From contig JAZRRG010000053.1 in assembly GCA_045650565.1 (NCBI GenBank), forward strand, positions 1 through 17,687: a stretch of 17,687 nucleotides of DNA. The letters are read 5' to 3'. Position numbers and translations under genes: made by a program. Source of the stretch: SIG565 sp045650565 (GTDB taxonomy: Bacteria > Bacillota > Clostridia > Oscillospirales > Acutalibacteraceae). Shown here one piece after another: positions 1 through 7,135 of the stretch (its first letter is position 1; each line of letters begins with the position of its first letter). The notes beneath the pieces were generated by a model. That model made no database searches, had not been told where the DNA came from, and saw only the letters and a program-made list of their open reading frames with translations.

Positions 1-1410
1 GACGCTTCAAGACCTGCTTGGAATCAGGTGCTAAAAGACTGCGAAGAAGGCAGATGCACGATAGTTGTCTGCAAAACACAATCCCGTTTTTCACGTGATA
101 TGGAGATGATTGAACACTTCATTCACGGAAAGTTTCCCGAATGGGGCGTGCGATTTGTTGCGGTTGTTGATAACATTGACACTAACGTTAAAGGCAATAA
201 AAAAACACGGCAAATCAACGGGCTTGTAAATGAATGGCAATTAGAGGAGTTATCGGACAATGTTAAAGCCACTTTAAGTGTTAAGCGAAAAAACGGCGAG
301 TTTGTTGGCTCTTTTGCACCTTACGGCTATCTAATTGACCCAGACAACAAGAACCATTTAATTATTGATGAGGTTGCAGCGCCCATAGTTCAGCGGATAT
401 TTGATTTATATATCGGTGGACTAGGTTACATAGCGATAGCGAAAATATTAAATGATGAAATGATTCCACCGCCTTGTGTTCACAAAAAAGAACTTGGCTC
501 TAAGTATTATAACGGCAACTATGAGAAGAACAATGCGCCACGGACAACCTGGTCCGATTCGGCTGTTTATGCAATTCTTCGCCGATTTGAATACACAGGT
601 ACTCTGGTGCAAGGCAGACAAGAGGTTGTAAACTACAAAACGGGGAAACGCCGAAAAAAGCCGCAAAGTGAGTGGGATATCGTTGAAGATACTCACGAAC
701 CTATTATTTCTAAAGAAACTTTTTATAAGGCACAAGAGATTCGGCTTTCCCGAGGCAGAGGTCAAAAAATTCCAAACGGCAGTTGTTATTCACTTGCTAA
801 AAAGGTGTTTTGTGCCGAGTGTGGTAACACAATGTGGAAAATGAGTTATAAGCTGCGTGACGGAAGATATAACTACCTTTCTTGCAGAACTCGAAAAACC
901 ACTAACGGAGTTTGCCAAAACGCACACAGTATTCGCCTTGACGAGTTAGAGCAAATCGTAGTAGATGAAATAAACAAGTTGCTTGATAAATACTACGATA
1001 AAAAGCAGATTGGAAAGTTAGATGCACCTAAAAGGAAAAAGAACGGTGCTAAAACTTTAGAAACGCAAATTGCGCAGCTTGAAGAAAAGGTAAAGCGGAA
1101 CGATAGCCGAATGGCTCAGATGTACACCGATAAATTAGACGGTGTCATCAGCGTAGAGGAGTTTACAAAATACCGAGAAAGCTATCAAAAAGAATCTCTT
1201 GACACAGAAAAACGCATCGAAGTTTTGAAATCAAAGCTTGTCGCATTATCGGGCGGTGAAACAAAAAAGGATACGAAATCGATACTCGAAAAGTACCGAA
1301 AAATTGACACTCTGACATTCGAGATTGCTGATGAATTTATAAGTAAAATCTTCATTGGAAAACTCCAAAAGAGTGGCAAGAGAGAAATTAAAATTGAGTG
1401 GAAAATTTGA
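1..1410 (+). CDS. Large serine recombinase (site-specific integrase), 5' end cut by the window edge
   Basis: The reading frame is open from base 1, so the real start lies upstream; the GTG at 28 is internal. What remains is the end of the serine-resolvase catalytic domain, with the conserved SRFSRD arginine motif around nt 85-102. It is followed by the DNA-binding 'Recombinase' domain, including a NIDTNVKGNKK stretch near nt 172-204 and a GSFAPYGY motif near nt 307-330. A zinc-ribbon follows (CAEC at nt 811-822 and two more Cys by about nt 918), then a lysine/glutamate-rich coiled coil at about nt 1060-1250. The catalytic serine, and by comparison with the family roughly 60-70 N-terminal residues, are missing from view. 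Family members integrate and excise phages, conjugative transposons or intervening elements at short att sites. The gene ends about 70 bp from a truncated amidase, the usual position of such an integrase beside its attachment site. TGA stop. Family call is firm; the kind of element is unknown. Confidence 0.95.
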   Translation, partial: DASRPAWNQVLKDCEEGRCTIVVCKTQSRFSRDMEMIEHFIHGKFPEWGVRFVAVVDNIDTNVKGNKKTRQINGLVNEWQLEELSDNVKATLSVKRKNGEFVGSFAPYGYLIDPDNKNHLIIDEVAAPIVQRIFDLYIGGLGYIAIAKILNDEMIPPPCVHKKELGSKYYNGNYEKNNAPRTTWSDSAVYAILRRFEYTGTLVQGRQEVVNYKTGKRRKKPQSEWDIVEDTHEPIISKETFYKAQEIRLSRGRGQKIPNGSCYSLAKKVFCAECGNTMWKMSYKLRDGRYNYLSCRTRKTTNGVCQNAHSIRLDELEQIVVDEINKLLDKYYDKKQIGKLDAPKRKKNGAKTLETQIAQLEEKVKRNDSRMAQMYTDKLDGVISVEEFTKYRESYQKESLDTEKRIEVLKSKLVALSGGETKKDTKSILEKYRKIDTLTFEIADEFISKIFIGKLQKSGKREIKIEWKI

Positions 1411-1480
1411 GTATTTTCCACAGTCAAAAAACGACAAAATATACAAGATAAACAAAAAAGTGTAGTATTGGCTAACTCAG
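1..1480. mobile_element. Right end of an integrative element inserted in an amidase gene
   Basis: The element's integrase ends at 1410, and recognisable amidase coding sequence starts at about 1480-1486 with AHGGFDGG. Element DNA therefore appears to run up to about 1475-1485. The left end is outside the window, so element size and cargo are unknown. The boundary is inferred from where protein similarity to the amidase family begins, not from a seen target duplication. Large serine recombinases cross over at a 2-bp core and leave only hybrid att half-sites. Confidence 0.7.
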
Positions 1481-1486
1481 CCCACG
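1411..1486. other. Probable attachment-site hybrid (attR-like junction)
   Basis: This stretch lies between the recombinase stop and the first conserved amidase residues. It is A-rich on the left (element-like) and passes into amidase coding sequence on the right. A short inverted repeat, GGCT-N5-AGCC, sits at 1470-1482 near the expected crossover. The frame encoded here reads VVLANSAHGG where CwlD-type amidases have a VVIDAGHGG-like strand, so the junction falls at or just before the first zinc-binding His. No promoter or good ribosome binding site is evident. The exact core cannot be fixed without the other end of the element or an empty site. Confidence 0.5.
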
Positions 1487-2046
1487 GCGGGTTTGATGGT
1501 GGTGCGGTGGCGCCCGACGGAACGGTTGAAAAGGATATAAATTTGCAGATAGCAACATCGCTTTCCGAATTGTTGGCGTTGAACGGCTATAGCGTTATTA
1601 TGACCAGAACCACCGATACTGGCACCGAGGATGATTTAACAAAGCCGATTCAAACAAGAAAGGTGAGCGACCTTAAAAATCGCCTTTCACTTATGGATAG
1701 ATATCCAAATGCCATATTTGTAAGTATTCACCTTAATAAATTTACTGCATCCTCTGCGAAGGGTGCACAGGTGTTTTATTCTCAAAACAATCCCGATAGC
1801 TACACCTTGGGCGACAGTATTCAAGGTAATATTCGAACCTTGCTACAGCCCGAAAATGATAGGGTGATAAAACAAGGAACAAAAAGTACATATTTACTTT
1901 ACAATGCAAAGATTCCTGCGGTTATTGTTGAATGTGGTTTTTTAAGTAATGCCGAGGAATTAAAAAAACTTAAGGATGATAATTATAAAAATCAAATAGC
2001 GTTTGCTACATTCTGCGGTATAAACGACTATTTTGTAGAAAGGTAA
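1468..2046 (+). CDS. 5'-truncated N-acetylmuramoyl-L-alanine amidase (Amidase_3, CwlD-like), split by the element
   Basis: Amidase_3 enzymes cleave the bond between muramic acid and L-Ala in peptidoglycan using a zinc ion. Counting from the TTG at 1468, the metal and catalytic residues are all present: His6 (AHGG), Glu21 (TVEKDIN), His88 (SIHLNKF) and Glu155 (VIVECGFLSN). The first beta strand and any export signal are missing. The frame stays open back to the recombinase TGA at 1408, but those codons look like element DNA. The TTG start is an ORF-caller choice with no convincing ribosome binding site, so I regard the gene as broken in this configuration. The visible 192 residues plus about 45-60 lost ones would give the ~240-residue size of CwlD, the spore-cortex amidase; a general wall amidase remains possible. 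radA follows 4 nt after the stop. The domain call is firm; CwlD identity is tentative. Confidence 0.8.
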   Translation: MANSAHGGFDGGAVAPDGTVEKDINLQIATSLSELLALNGYSVIMTRTTDTGTEDDLTKPIQTRKVSDLKNRLSLMDRYPNAIFVSIHLNKFTASSAKGAQVFYSQNNPDSYTLGDSIQGNIRTLLQPENDRVIKQGTKSTYLLYNAKIPAVIVECGFLSNAEELKKLKDDNYKNQIAFATFCGINDYFVER

Positions 2047-2050
2047 AACA

Positions 2051-3406
2051 ATGGCACAAAAAAGCAAAACGGTTTTTGTATGCAGTGAGTGCGGTGCCCA
2101 GAGCATTAAATGGCTCGGTCAGTGTCCTGACTGCAGTGCATGGAACACGATGGAAGAGCAATTCGTAGCCGTGCAAGGTATAAACACAAGAAAAACTGAG
2201 AAGGAAATACAAATAAATGTTGCAGCCCTTGATAACATTCCCTTACATGATGAGCACCGCTTTGTAACGGGCATTTCCGAGCTTGATAGGGTGCTTGGCG
2301 GCGGTATAGTAAAGGGCTCGGTGGTGCTGCTTAGCGGTGACCCCGGTATTGGCAAGTCCACAATACTGTTACAGGTGTGTAGTGCGCTTAAGAATCTTAA
2401 AATTTTGTATGTGTCGGGCGAGGAATCGGCTGTGCAAATTAAACTTCGTGCAGACAGACTGGCTGTTAAAAACGAAAATTTGCACATTATGACCGAAACC
2501 GATGCCGAGCTTGTTTGTGAGTATATTCGCAATTCAAAACCCGACCTTGTAATGATAGATTCAATTCAAACAATGAATATTGCCGAGCTATCAAGCTCTA
2601 GCGGTAGCATCGTTCAGGTGCGTGAATCGGCAAAGCTACTGCTAAGCACAGGAAAACAGCTTGATATCCCCGTATTTATTGTGGGACACGTTAACAAGGG
2701 TGGAGACATTGCGGGACCCAAAGTACTTGAGCATATTGTTGATACAGTGCTTTATTTTGAGGGTGAGAAAAACCAGTCATACCGAATTTTAAGGGCTATT
2801 AAAAACCGATATGGGTCAACAAACGAAATTGGTGTTTTTGAGATGAGCGATAGGGGACTGAATGCTGTCGAAAACCCATCGGCAATGTTGCTTTCAGGTA
2901 GAATTAAAAATGTTTCGGGTGCAGCAATAACCTGTATTATTGAGGGCACACGCCCAATTTTAGCCGAAGTACAAGCTTTGGTTACCTCAACCGGATTTGG
3001 AAATCCTAGGCGTATGTCTACGGGCTTTGATTATAACCGATTGAATCTTATTTTAGCTGTCCTTGAAAAAAGGCAGGGGCTATATTTCTCAAATCTTGAT
3101 GCGTATGTAAACATTGTTGGTGGACTAAAGCTTGATGAACCTGCTGCCGATTTAGCAGTTACAATGGCCCTTGTGTCCTCGCTTCGTGACACGCCGATTG
3201 ATGATGAAACCATCTGCTTTGGCGAGGTTGGTTTGTCGGGTGAGATACGTTCTGTATCTCGTGTGGAATCTCGTGTTAGGGAGGCGTCACGCTTGGGCTT
3301 TAAGCGTTGCATCGTGCCATGCTCCTGCAAAAAGCTTTTAAAGGGCATAAATGATTTAGAAATTATTTATGTAAAAACCTTGAATGATGCATTAAATTAT
3401 ATATAA
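2051..3406 (+). CDS. radA: DNA repair protein RadA/Sms
   Basis: RadA is a RecA-like ATPase and DnaB-type branch-migration helicase that extends RecA-made joints in recombinational repair and transformation. In order: a C4 zinc finger (Cys11, Cys14, Cys25, Cys28), Walker A GDPGIGKS at residues 96-103, Walker B LVMID at 166-170, the RadA signature KNRYG at 251-255 (usually KNRFG; Tyr for Phe is conservative), and a C-terminal Lon-protease-like domain from about residue 270 containing the LAVTMALVSSL and CFGEVGLSGEIR blocks. Length 451 aa matches the family at about 450-460. The ATG lies 4 nt after the amidase stop with AAAGG just upstream, so the two genes were probably co-transcribed. With the amidase promoter displaced by the insertion, radA transcription may now depend on readthrough from the element. 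A hairpin terminator follows. Confidence 0.97.
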   Translation: MAQKSKTVFVCSECGAQSIKWLGQCPDCSAWNTMEEQFVAVQGINTRKTEKEIQINVAALDNIPLHDEHRFVTGISELDRVLGGGIVKGSVVLLSGDPGIGKSTILLQVCSALKNLKILYVSGEESAVQIKLRADRLAVKNENLHIMTETDAELVCEYIRNSKPDLVMIDSIQTMNIAELSSSSGSIVQVRESAKLLLSTGKQLDIPVFIVGHVNKGGDIAGPKVLEHIVDTVLYFEGEKNQSYRILRAIKNRYGSTNEIGVFEMSDRGLNAVENPSAMLLSGRIKNVSGAAITCIIEGTRPILAEVQALVTSTGFGNPRRMSTGFDYNRLNLILAVLEKRQGLYFSNLDAYVNIVGGLKLDEPAADLAVTMALVSSLRDTPIDDETICFGEVGLSGEIRSVSRVESRVREASRLGFKRCIVPCSCKKLLKGINDLEIIYVKTLNDALNYI

Positions 3407-3411
3407 GATAA

Positions 3412-3457
3412 AAACACCGATATCGTTTGATATCGGTGTTTCCTTTTACTTTTTATG
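3412..3457. terminator. Bidirectional intrinsic terminator between radA and the P-type ATPase gene
   Basis: A perfect 13-bp stem (3412-3424 with 3429-3441, core AACACCGATATC) closes a 4-nt GTTT loop. On the plus strand it is followed by CCTTTTACTTTTT, a U-rich tail for radA. On the minus strand the stem is followed by TTTTATCTTATATA, so it can also end the convergent ATPase transcript, whose stop codon overlaps the plus-strand tail. Confidence 0.9.
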
Positions 3458-6070
3458 CTTGTAATAAATATTAAAGCCAATTTTGATTATTTCATCGGTT
3501 GCAAACATAATTACGGCAAACAGTACTATTAGTAACCACTGGTTAAGCGTTAGTGCTGCGAGACCGAAAAATGCAGATATGGGACTTAACATAATAATCA
3601 ATAAAAGAACAACGCAAAGGGCGGAGCCAATGAAAATATTGCGGTGTTTTAAAATGTTACTATCTATGAGCATTTGCTCACTGTAGCTTGGGAAAATGTG
3701 CACAATTTGTAATATTGACAGGGTTGCAAGTGCCATGGTTTGTGCCGTTTTTGTATCAACACTTCTGCCAACGGCAAAGCCGATTAGTGTTAGCGTACAA
3801 ATTATAATTGCTTGTAATAGTATGGTTATTGCCGATTTTGTCGTGAAAACACTGCGTTTCTTTTTAGCGTTCGTGTTAAGAACGGCGTCATCAGCCGGTG
3901 CTGTACCGAGCGCCAAGCAGGGAAGTATATCGGTAATAAGGTTAATAAGCAACAGCTGAGGGGCAATTAACATAGGTTCTGAAAACAGTAGAACTCCGAT
4001 GAGCAACACCAATAATTCACCAAGGTTACAACTTAAGAAGTAGTAAATAATATTCTTAATTTTATCGAAGAGATTTCTTGCATTTTTAATTACATTGAGT
4101 AGTGTTGAAATCCTGCCGTTTGATACAATTACATCGGCAGCATTTCTTGCAACATCGGTAGCGGTTTCATCTATCGCAAAACCAATATCTGCTTTGCGTA
4201 GCACAGGTGCATCGGTGCTCTTACTACCCGTTACCGCAACCGTTTCGTTGTTGTGCATAAGTGATTTAACAATACGGTAGCGGTCGGCATCATCAATTCG
4301 TGCAAAAACGGCATAACCGGTAATTTCTCTGTCTAACTCTTCATCAGTTAGCTCCTTAAGCTGATTGCCGGTAGCACACATCATTCCATCGTGGAAGATT
4401 CCGATGCGTCTTGCAAGAACCTTTGCGGTAATTTCACTGTCACCCGTTGCCATTATGGTTTTAATTCCCGCTTCCTCACATTGCTCAACCGTTGCGATTA
4501 TGTCACTGTCGGGCGCATCACTTAAACCGATAAAGCCCGAGAAGGTGAGGGAATGCTCTAAATTTTCGGCGCTGGGAATAGCGGGAAGCTCGGCTATTGG
4601 GCGGAATGCAACGGCTATTACACGAAGTCCTTCAGCTGCCATATTTTCATAAACGGTAGTCAGCTTATCGGTATCAACTCCGTTACAAAGCGGAATAATG
4701 CTTTCGGGTGCTCCTTTTACTATTACAAAAGGTCTGCCGTTTATCATATTAACACTTGTTATGCGGTGCCTAATATTATCAAACGGAATGTGAGCCAAAA
4801 GGGGATATGCATTAAGCAGTTGCTCACGCTCGGCAAACTCAAATTTGCTGCAAAACTCGAACAGCGCCTTTTCGGAAGAGTCTAAAATAATATGGGATGA
4901 GTTATCGGAATTATTTACACCGTTTCCGCAAACGAGTGCGAGCTTGGCGGTAAGTACTGCTCCAGCGCCCGGGTTCTCCACTAAATCACTCTTAATTTCA
5001 CTACCATCAAATATTTGCTCAACCGACATATCATCGGGGGTTAAAACACCGGTTTTATCAGCGCAAATCAGTGAAATATCGGCGGCCTTTTCAAGGGAGG
5101 ATAATCTATTGAATATAATACCTTTGCTACTAAGTTCCTTAAATGCCGCCCATATAACCAATGTGGTGGTTATGGGTAATGTTTCGGGAACAGCGGTAAT
5201 TATTATCGGCAAGGTATTAAAAATGGAATCACATACAAACAACGCAAAGTTAAGTTCAGTTTTGGTGATGCTTACAAGCATCAAAACCAAGAAAATAAGT
5301 GCCGAAGCTCCGAGGGCTATTGATAAAGAATATTTTTTAACCAGCTTAATTGTTTTGTCAAACGGTATATCACCGGAACTGTTTACTTTATTAAGCAGCC
5401 GTGTGCGTTCAATCTCGGTGTCCTTATCAATGTCGGTAACAATGGCTTTGGCACTACCGTGGGTTACAGAGCATCCTGCAAATACCATGTTGTTACGCAT
5501 ATTTATGGTTGCGATATCTTCTACTACGGCATTGCTTTCTTTTTCGACGTCTACTACCTCGTTTGTTAAGGTGTATTCATCACATCTGAAATTATCGGTT
5601 TCCAAAAGTCTTGCATCAACGGGAATGTAATCACCCTCACTCAGCAGTATAATGTCACCTAAAACGAGTAGGTCTGATGGAATCTTACAAACGTTACCAT
5701 CACGCAAAACATTTACATTGCATCGGCGTATGCTTTTTACCTGTTTGCGAGAATCGGAAGCGTAATACTTTTGCAAGGCAAACGATACGCAGCTAAAAAT
5801 CAAAATTATTATTGTTGTAACGTAAGGCCACCAAGCGTTATCGGTTGTTGCCGATAATATTGCGCACAAAACAGCAAGAACGGCAATAACAATAAATAGC
5901 GTTTTGCTCAGTTGCTTTGCTATAATCTTAAATATTTTTAAAGCAGGACCATCGACACCCTCTGTCTTTAAGGCATTCAATTCGTTTGCCTTTTGGGATG
6001 TAAGACCTGTTTGAGAGTCGGTACCAAAAAAGCTTAGTACCGCTTCCTTTTCGGAGCTATGCCAAATCAT
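3446..6070 (-). CDS. P2A-like cation-transporting P-type ATPase with degenerate catalytic motifs
   Basis: Membrane pump of the Ca2+-ATPase-like branch (874 aa, normal length), with an N-terminal cation-ATPase domain and ten predicted TM segments (about 57-74, 81-101, 247-269, 275-306, 674-696, 700-722, 744-768, 775-794, 811-838, 842-862). Ion-site residues of the Ca2+ pump are kept: Glu296 in PETLP (M4), Asn682 and Glu685 in CNLGE (M5), Asn710 and Asp714 in INLITD (M6). The phosphorylated Asp338 is present in DKTGVLT (normally DKTGTLT), as is the ATP-binding KGAPE at 452-456. Other motifs have drifted: actuator TGES is TNEV (169-172), PEGLP is PETLP, and the hinge TGDGVNDAP is TGSKSTDAP (614-622). 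The hinge thus lacks the first Mg2+-binding Asp and the Asn. SERCA Lys684 corresponds to Arg597. The ORF is intact, so this is either a divergent functional clade or a regulatory pseudo-pump; the transported ion cannot be named. It is a single gene with its own promoter and a GGGAGG ribosome binding site. Confidence 0.88.
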   Translation of the reverse strand: MIWHSSEKEAVLSFFGTDSQTGLTSQKANELNALKTEGVDGPALKIFKIIAKQLSKTLFIVIAVLAVLCAILSATTDNAWWPYVTTIIILIFSCVSFALQKYYASDSRKQVKSIRRCNVNVLRDGNVCKIPSDLLVLGDIILLSEGDYIPVDARLLETDNFRCDEYTLTNEVVDVEKESNAVVEDIATINMRNNMVFAGCSVTHGSAKAIVTDIDKDTEIERTRLLNKVNSSGDIPFDKTIKLVKKYSLSIALGASALIFLVLMLVSITKTELNFALFVCDSIFNTLPIIITAVPETLPITTTLVIWAAFKELSSKGIIFNRLSSLEKAADISLICADKTGVLTPDDMSVEQIFDGSEIKSDLVENPGAGAVLTAKLALVCGNGVNNSDNSSHIILDSSEKALFEFCSKFEFAEREQLLNAYPLLAHIPFDNIRHRITSVNMINGRPFVIVKGAPESIIPLCNGVDTDKLTTVYENMAAEGLRVIAVAFRPIAELPAIPSAENLEHSLTFSGFIGLSDAPDSDIIATVEQCEEAGIKTIMATGDSEITAKVLARRIGIFHDGMMCATGNQLKELTDEELDREITGYAVFARIDDADRYRIVKSLMHNNETVAVTGSKSTDAPVLRKADIGFAIDETATDVARNAADVIVSNGRISTLLNVIKNARNLFDKIKNIIYYFLSCNLGELLVLLIGVLLFSEPMLIAPQLLLINLITDILPCLALGTAPADDAVLNTNAKKKRSVFTTKSAITILLQAIIICTLTLIGFAVGRSVDTKTAQTMALATLSILQIVHIFPSYSEQMLIDSNILKHRNIFIGSALCVVLLLIIMLSPISAFFGLAALTLNQWLLIVLFAVIMFATDEIIKIGFNIYYKHKK

Positions 6071-6099
6071 AATTTCCCTCCCAAAGAATTTTCAACAAT

Positions 6100-6128
6100 A
6101 TAATACTATATTTTTAAAAAATAATCAA
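6100..6128 (-). promoter_or_regulatory. Sigma-A-type promoter of the P-type ATPase gene
   Basis: On the minus strand TTGATT (6128-6123), a 17-nt spacer, then TATTAT (6105-6100): 4 of 6 and 5 of 6 matches to consensus at ideal spacing. The GGGAGG ribosome binding site (about 6083-6077) and the ATG at 6070 follow, giving a leader of roughly 25 nt. It lies back to back with the prmA promoter in a 129-bp intergenic region. Confidence 0.65.
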
Positions 6129-6143
6129 GTTTTCAAAAAGTAC

Positions 6144-6172
6144 TTTATTTATTTTTAAGGTTGTGGTATAAT
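6144..6172 (+). promoter_or_regulatory. Extended -10 promoter of the prmA operon
   Basis: A perfect TATAAT at 6167-6172 is preceded by TGG (6164-6166), giving the extended -10 form TGnTATAAT. This compensates for a poor -35 (TTTATT at 6144-6149). Transcription would begin near 6179, about 20 nt before the prmA ATG at 6200. This also rules out the upstream TTG at 6161 as the start codon, because it lies inside the promoter. Confidence 0.75.
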
Positions 6173-6199
6173 AATACATCATTATTTTGGAGTACGTTT

Positions 6200-7135
6200 A
6201 TGGATTGGATAGAGGTTATTGTATCGGTCGAAACCGAGCATCTTGATAAAGCCGCCGCAATTTGTAATATGGTGGTTTCACACGGTATTTATATTGAGGA
6301 TTATTCTGATTTAGAGCAGGGCGCAAGGGAGATAGCACATATAGATTTAATTGATGAAGCGCTACTTTGCAAGAACCGAAATAAAGGTTTAATCCATATT
6401 TATATTTCAAATGAGTATAACGCCGAGGAATCGGTGCAGTATATATCCGAGCGTTTGAAGGCAGAAAAAATCGAGCACGAAATAGCTTTAGATGGTGTTA
6501 ATGATGCCGATTGGGCTGATTCTTGGAAAAAGTATTTTAAGATAACCCCAATAGGTGAGCGCCTTGTTATTTGTCCTGAGTGGGAAGGATACCAAAGCTC
6601 TGATAATAAGGTTGTCCTAAAAATTGACCCCGGTGCAGCTTTTGGTACTGGCACCCACGCCACAACCTCGCTTTGCCTTGAGATTTTACAGGATTATGTA
6701 AAAACGGGTGATACAGTGCTTGATATTGGCAGCGGTAGCGGTATACTCAGCATTGCCGCTGTTCTCCTTGGAGCTGACAGTGCCGATGGTGTAGATATTG
6801 ATGCGACGTCGGTTAAGGTTGCGGGTGAAAATGCTTTACTAAACGGTGTAGCCAATAAAACAAATTATATATGCGGTGATTTAGCCGGAAAAATTAACGG
6901 TAAATATAATATTATTTGTGCAAACATTGTAGCCGATATTATTATGCGCCTAAATAGTGATATTAAAGATTATATGGCTGAGAATGCGGTTTACATAACA
7001 TCAGGTATAATTGATATACGAGCCCAAGAGGTAAAAGAAAGCTTTGAAAAAAATTCGCTTGAAATTATTAAGGAAGTAAGGCGAGATAACTGGTATGCTT
7101 TCGCATTAAAGCTACAGGAGGCAACCGATGCTTGA
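6200..7135 (+). CDS. prmA: Ribosomal protein L11 methyltransferase
   Basis: PrmA is a cytosolic SAM-dependent enzyme that methylates amino groups of ribosomal protein L11. The 311-aa protein has the PrmA N-terminal L11-recognition domain (about 1-100). A linker block DPGAAFGTGTH (143-153) and SAM motif I VLDIGSGSGI (173-182) follow, then the acidic VDID (198-201) and a ANIVAD motif (241-246) in the place of the family's ANILA. I chose the ATG at 6200: it has TGGAG 7 nt upstream, gives the normal family N-terminus (MDWIEV), and the longer open frame to 6161 overlaps the promoter. First gene of a four-gene operon. Its last codons overlap the prfB start by 8 nt, suggesting translational coupling with another translation factor. 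Confidence 0.96.
   Translation: MDWIEVIVSVETEHLDKAAAICNMVVSHGIYIEDYSDLEQGAREIAHIDLIDEALLCKNRNKGLIHIYISNEYNAEESVQYISERLKAEKIEHEIALDGVNDADWADSWKKYFKITPIGERLVICPEWEGYQSSDNKVVLKIDPGAAFGTGTHATTSLCLEILQDYVKTGDTVLDIGSGSGILSIAAVLLGADSADGVDIDATSVKVAGENALLNGVANKTNYICGDLAGKINGKYNIICANIVADIIMRLNSDIKDYMAENAVYITSGIIDIRAQEVKESFEKNSLEIIKEVRRDNWYAFALKLQEATDA

Noticed and set aside
28..30. GTG at 28 as the true start of the recombinase
   Set aside because: The frame is open to base 1 with family-like sequence before it, and the N-terminal catalytic domain would be incomplete; the gene is cut by the window edge.
1408..1410. TGA read as tryptophan (alternative genetic code) fusing recombinase and amidase
   Set aside because: RF2, the UGA release factor, is encoded here; prmA ends in TGA with a normal overlap; tryptophans use TGG throughout.
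4845..5630. 261-codon open frame on the plus strand opposite the P-type ATPase
   Set aside because: It lies wholly inside the well-supported minus-strand gene, resembles no family and is Ser-rich, as expected of an antisense shadow frame.
6161..6199. Upstream TTG start for prmA
   Set aside because: It falls inside the extended -10 promoter, and the added residues are not PrmA-like; the ATG at 6200 has a proper ribosome binding site.
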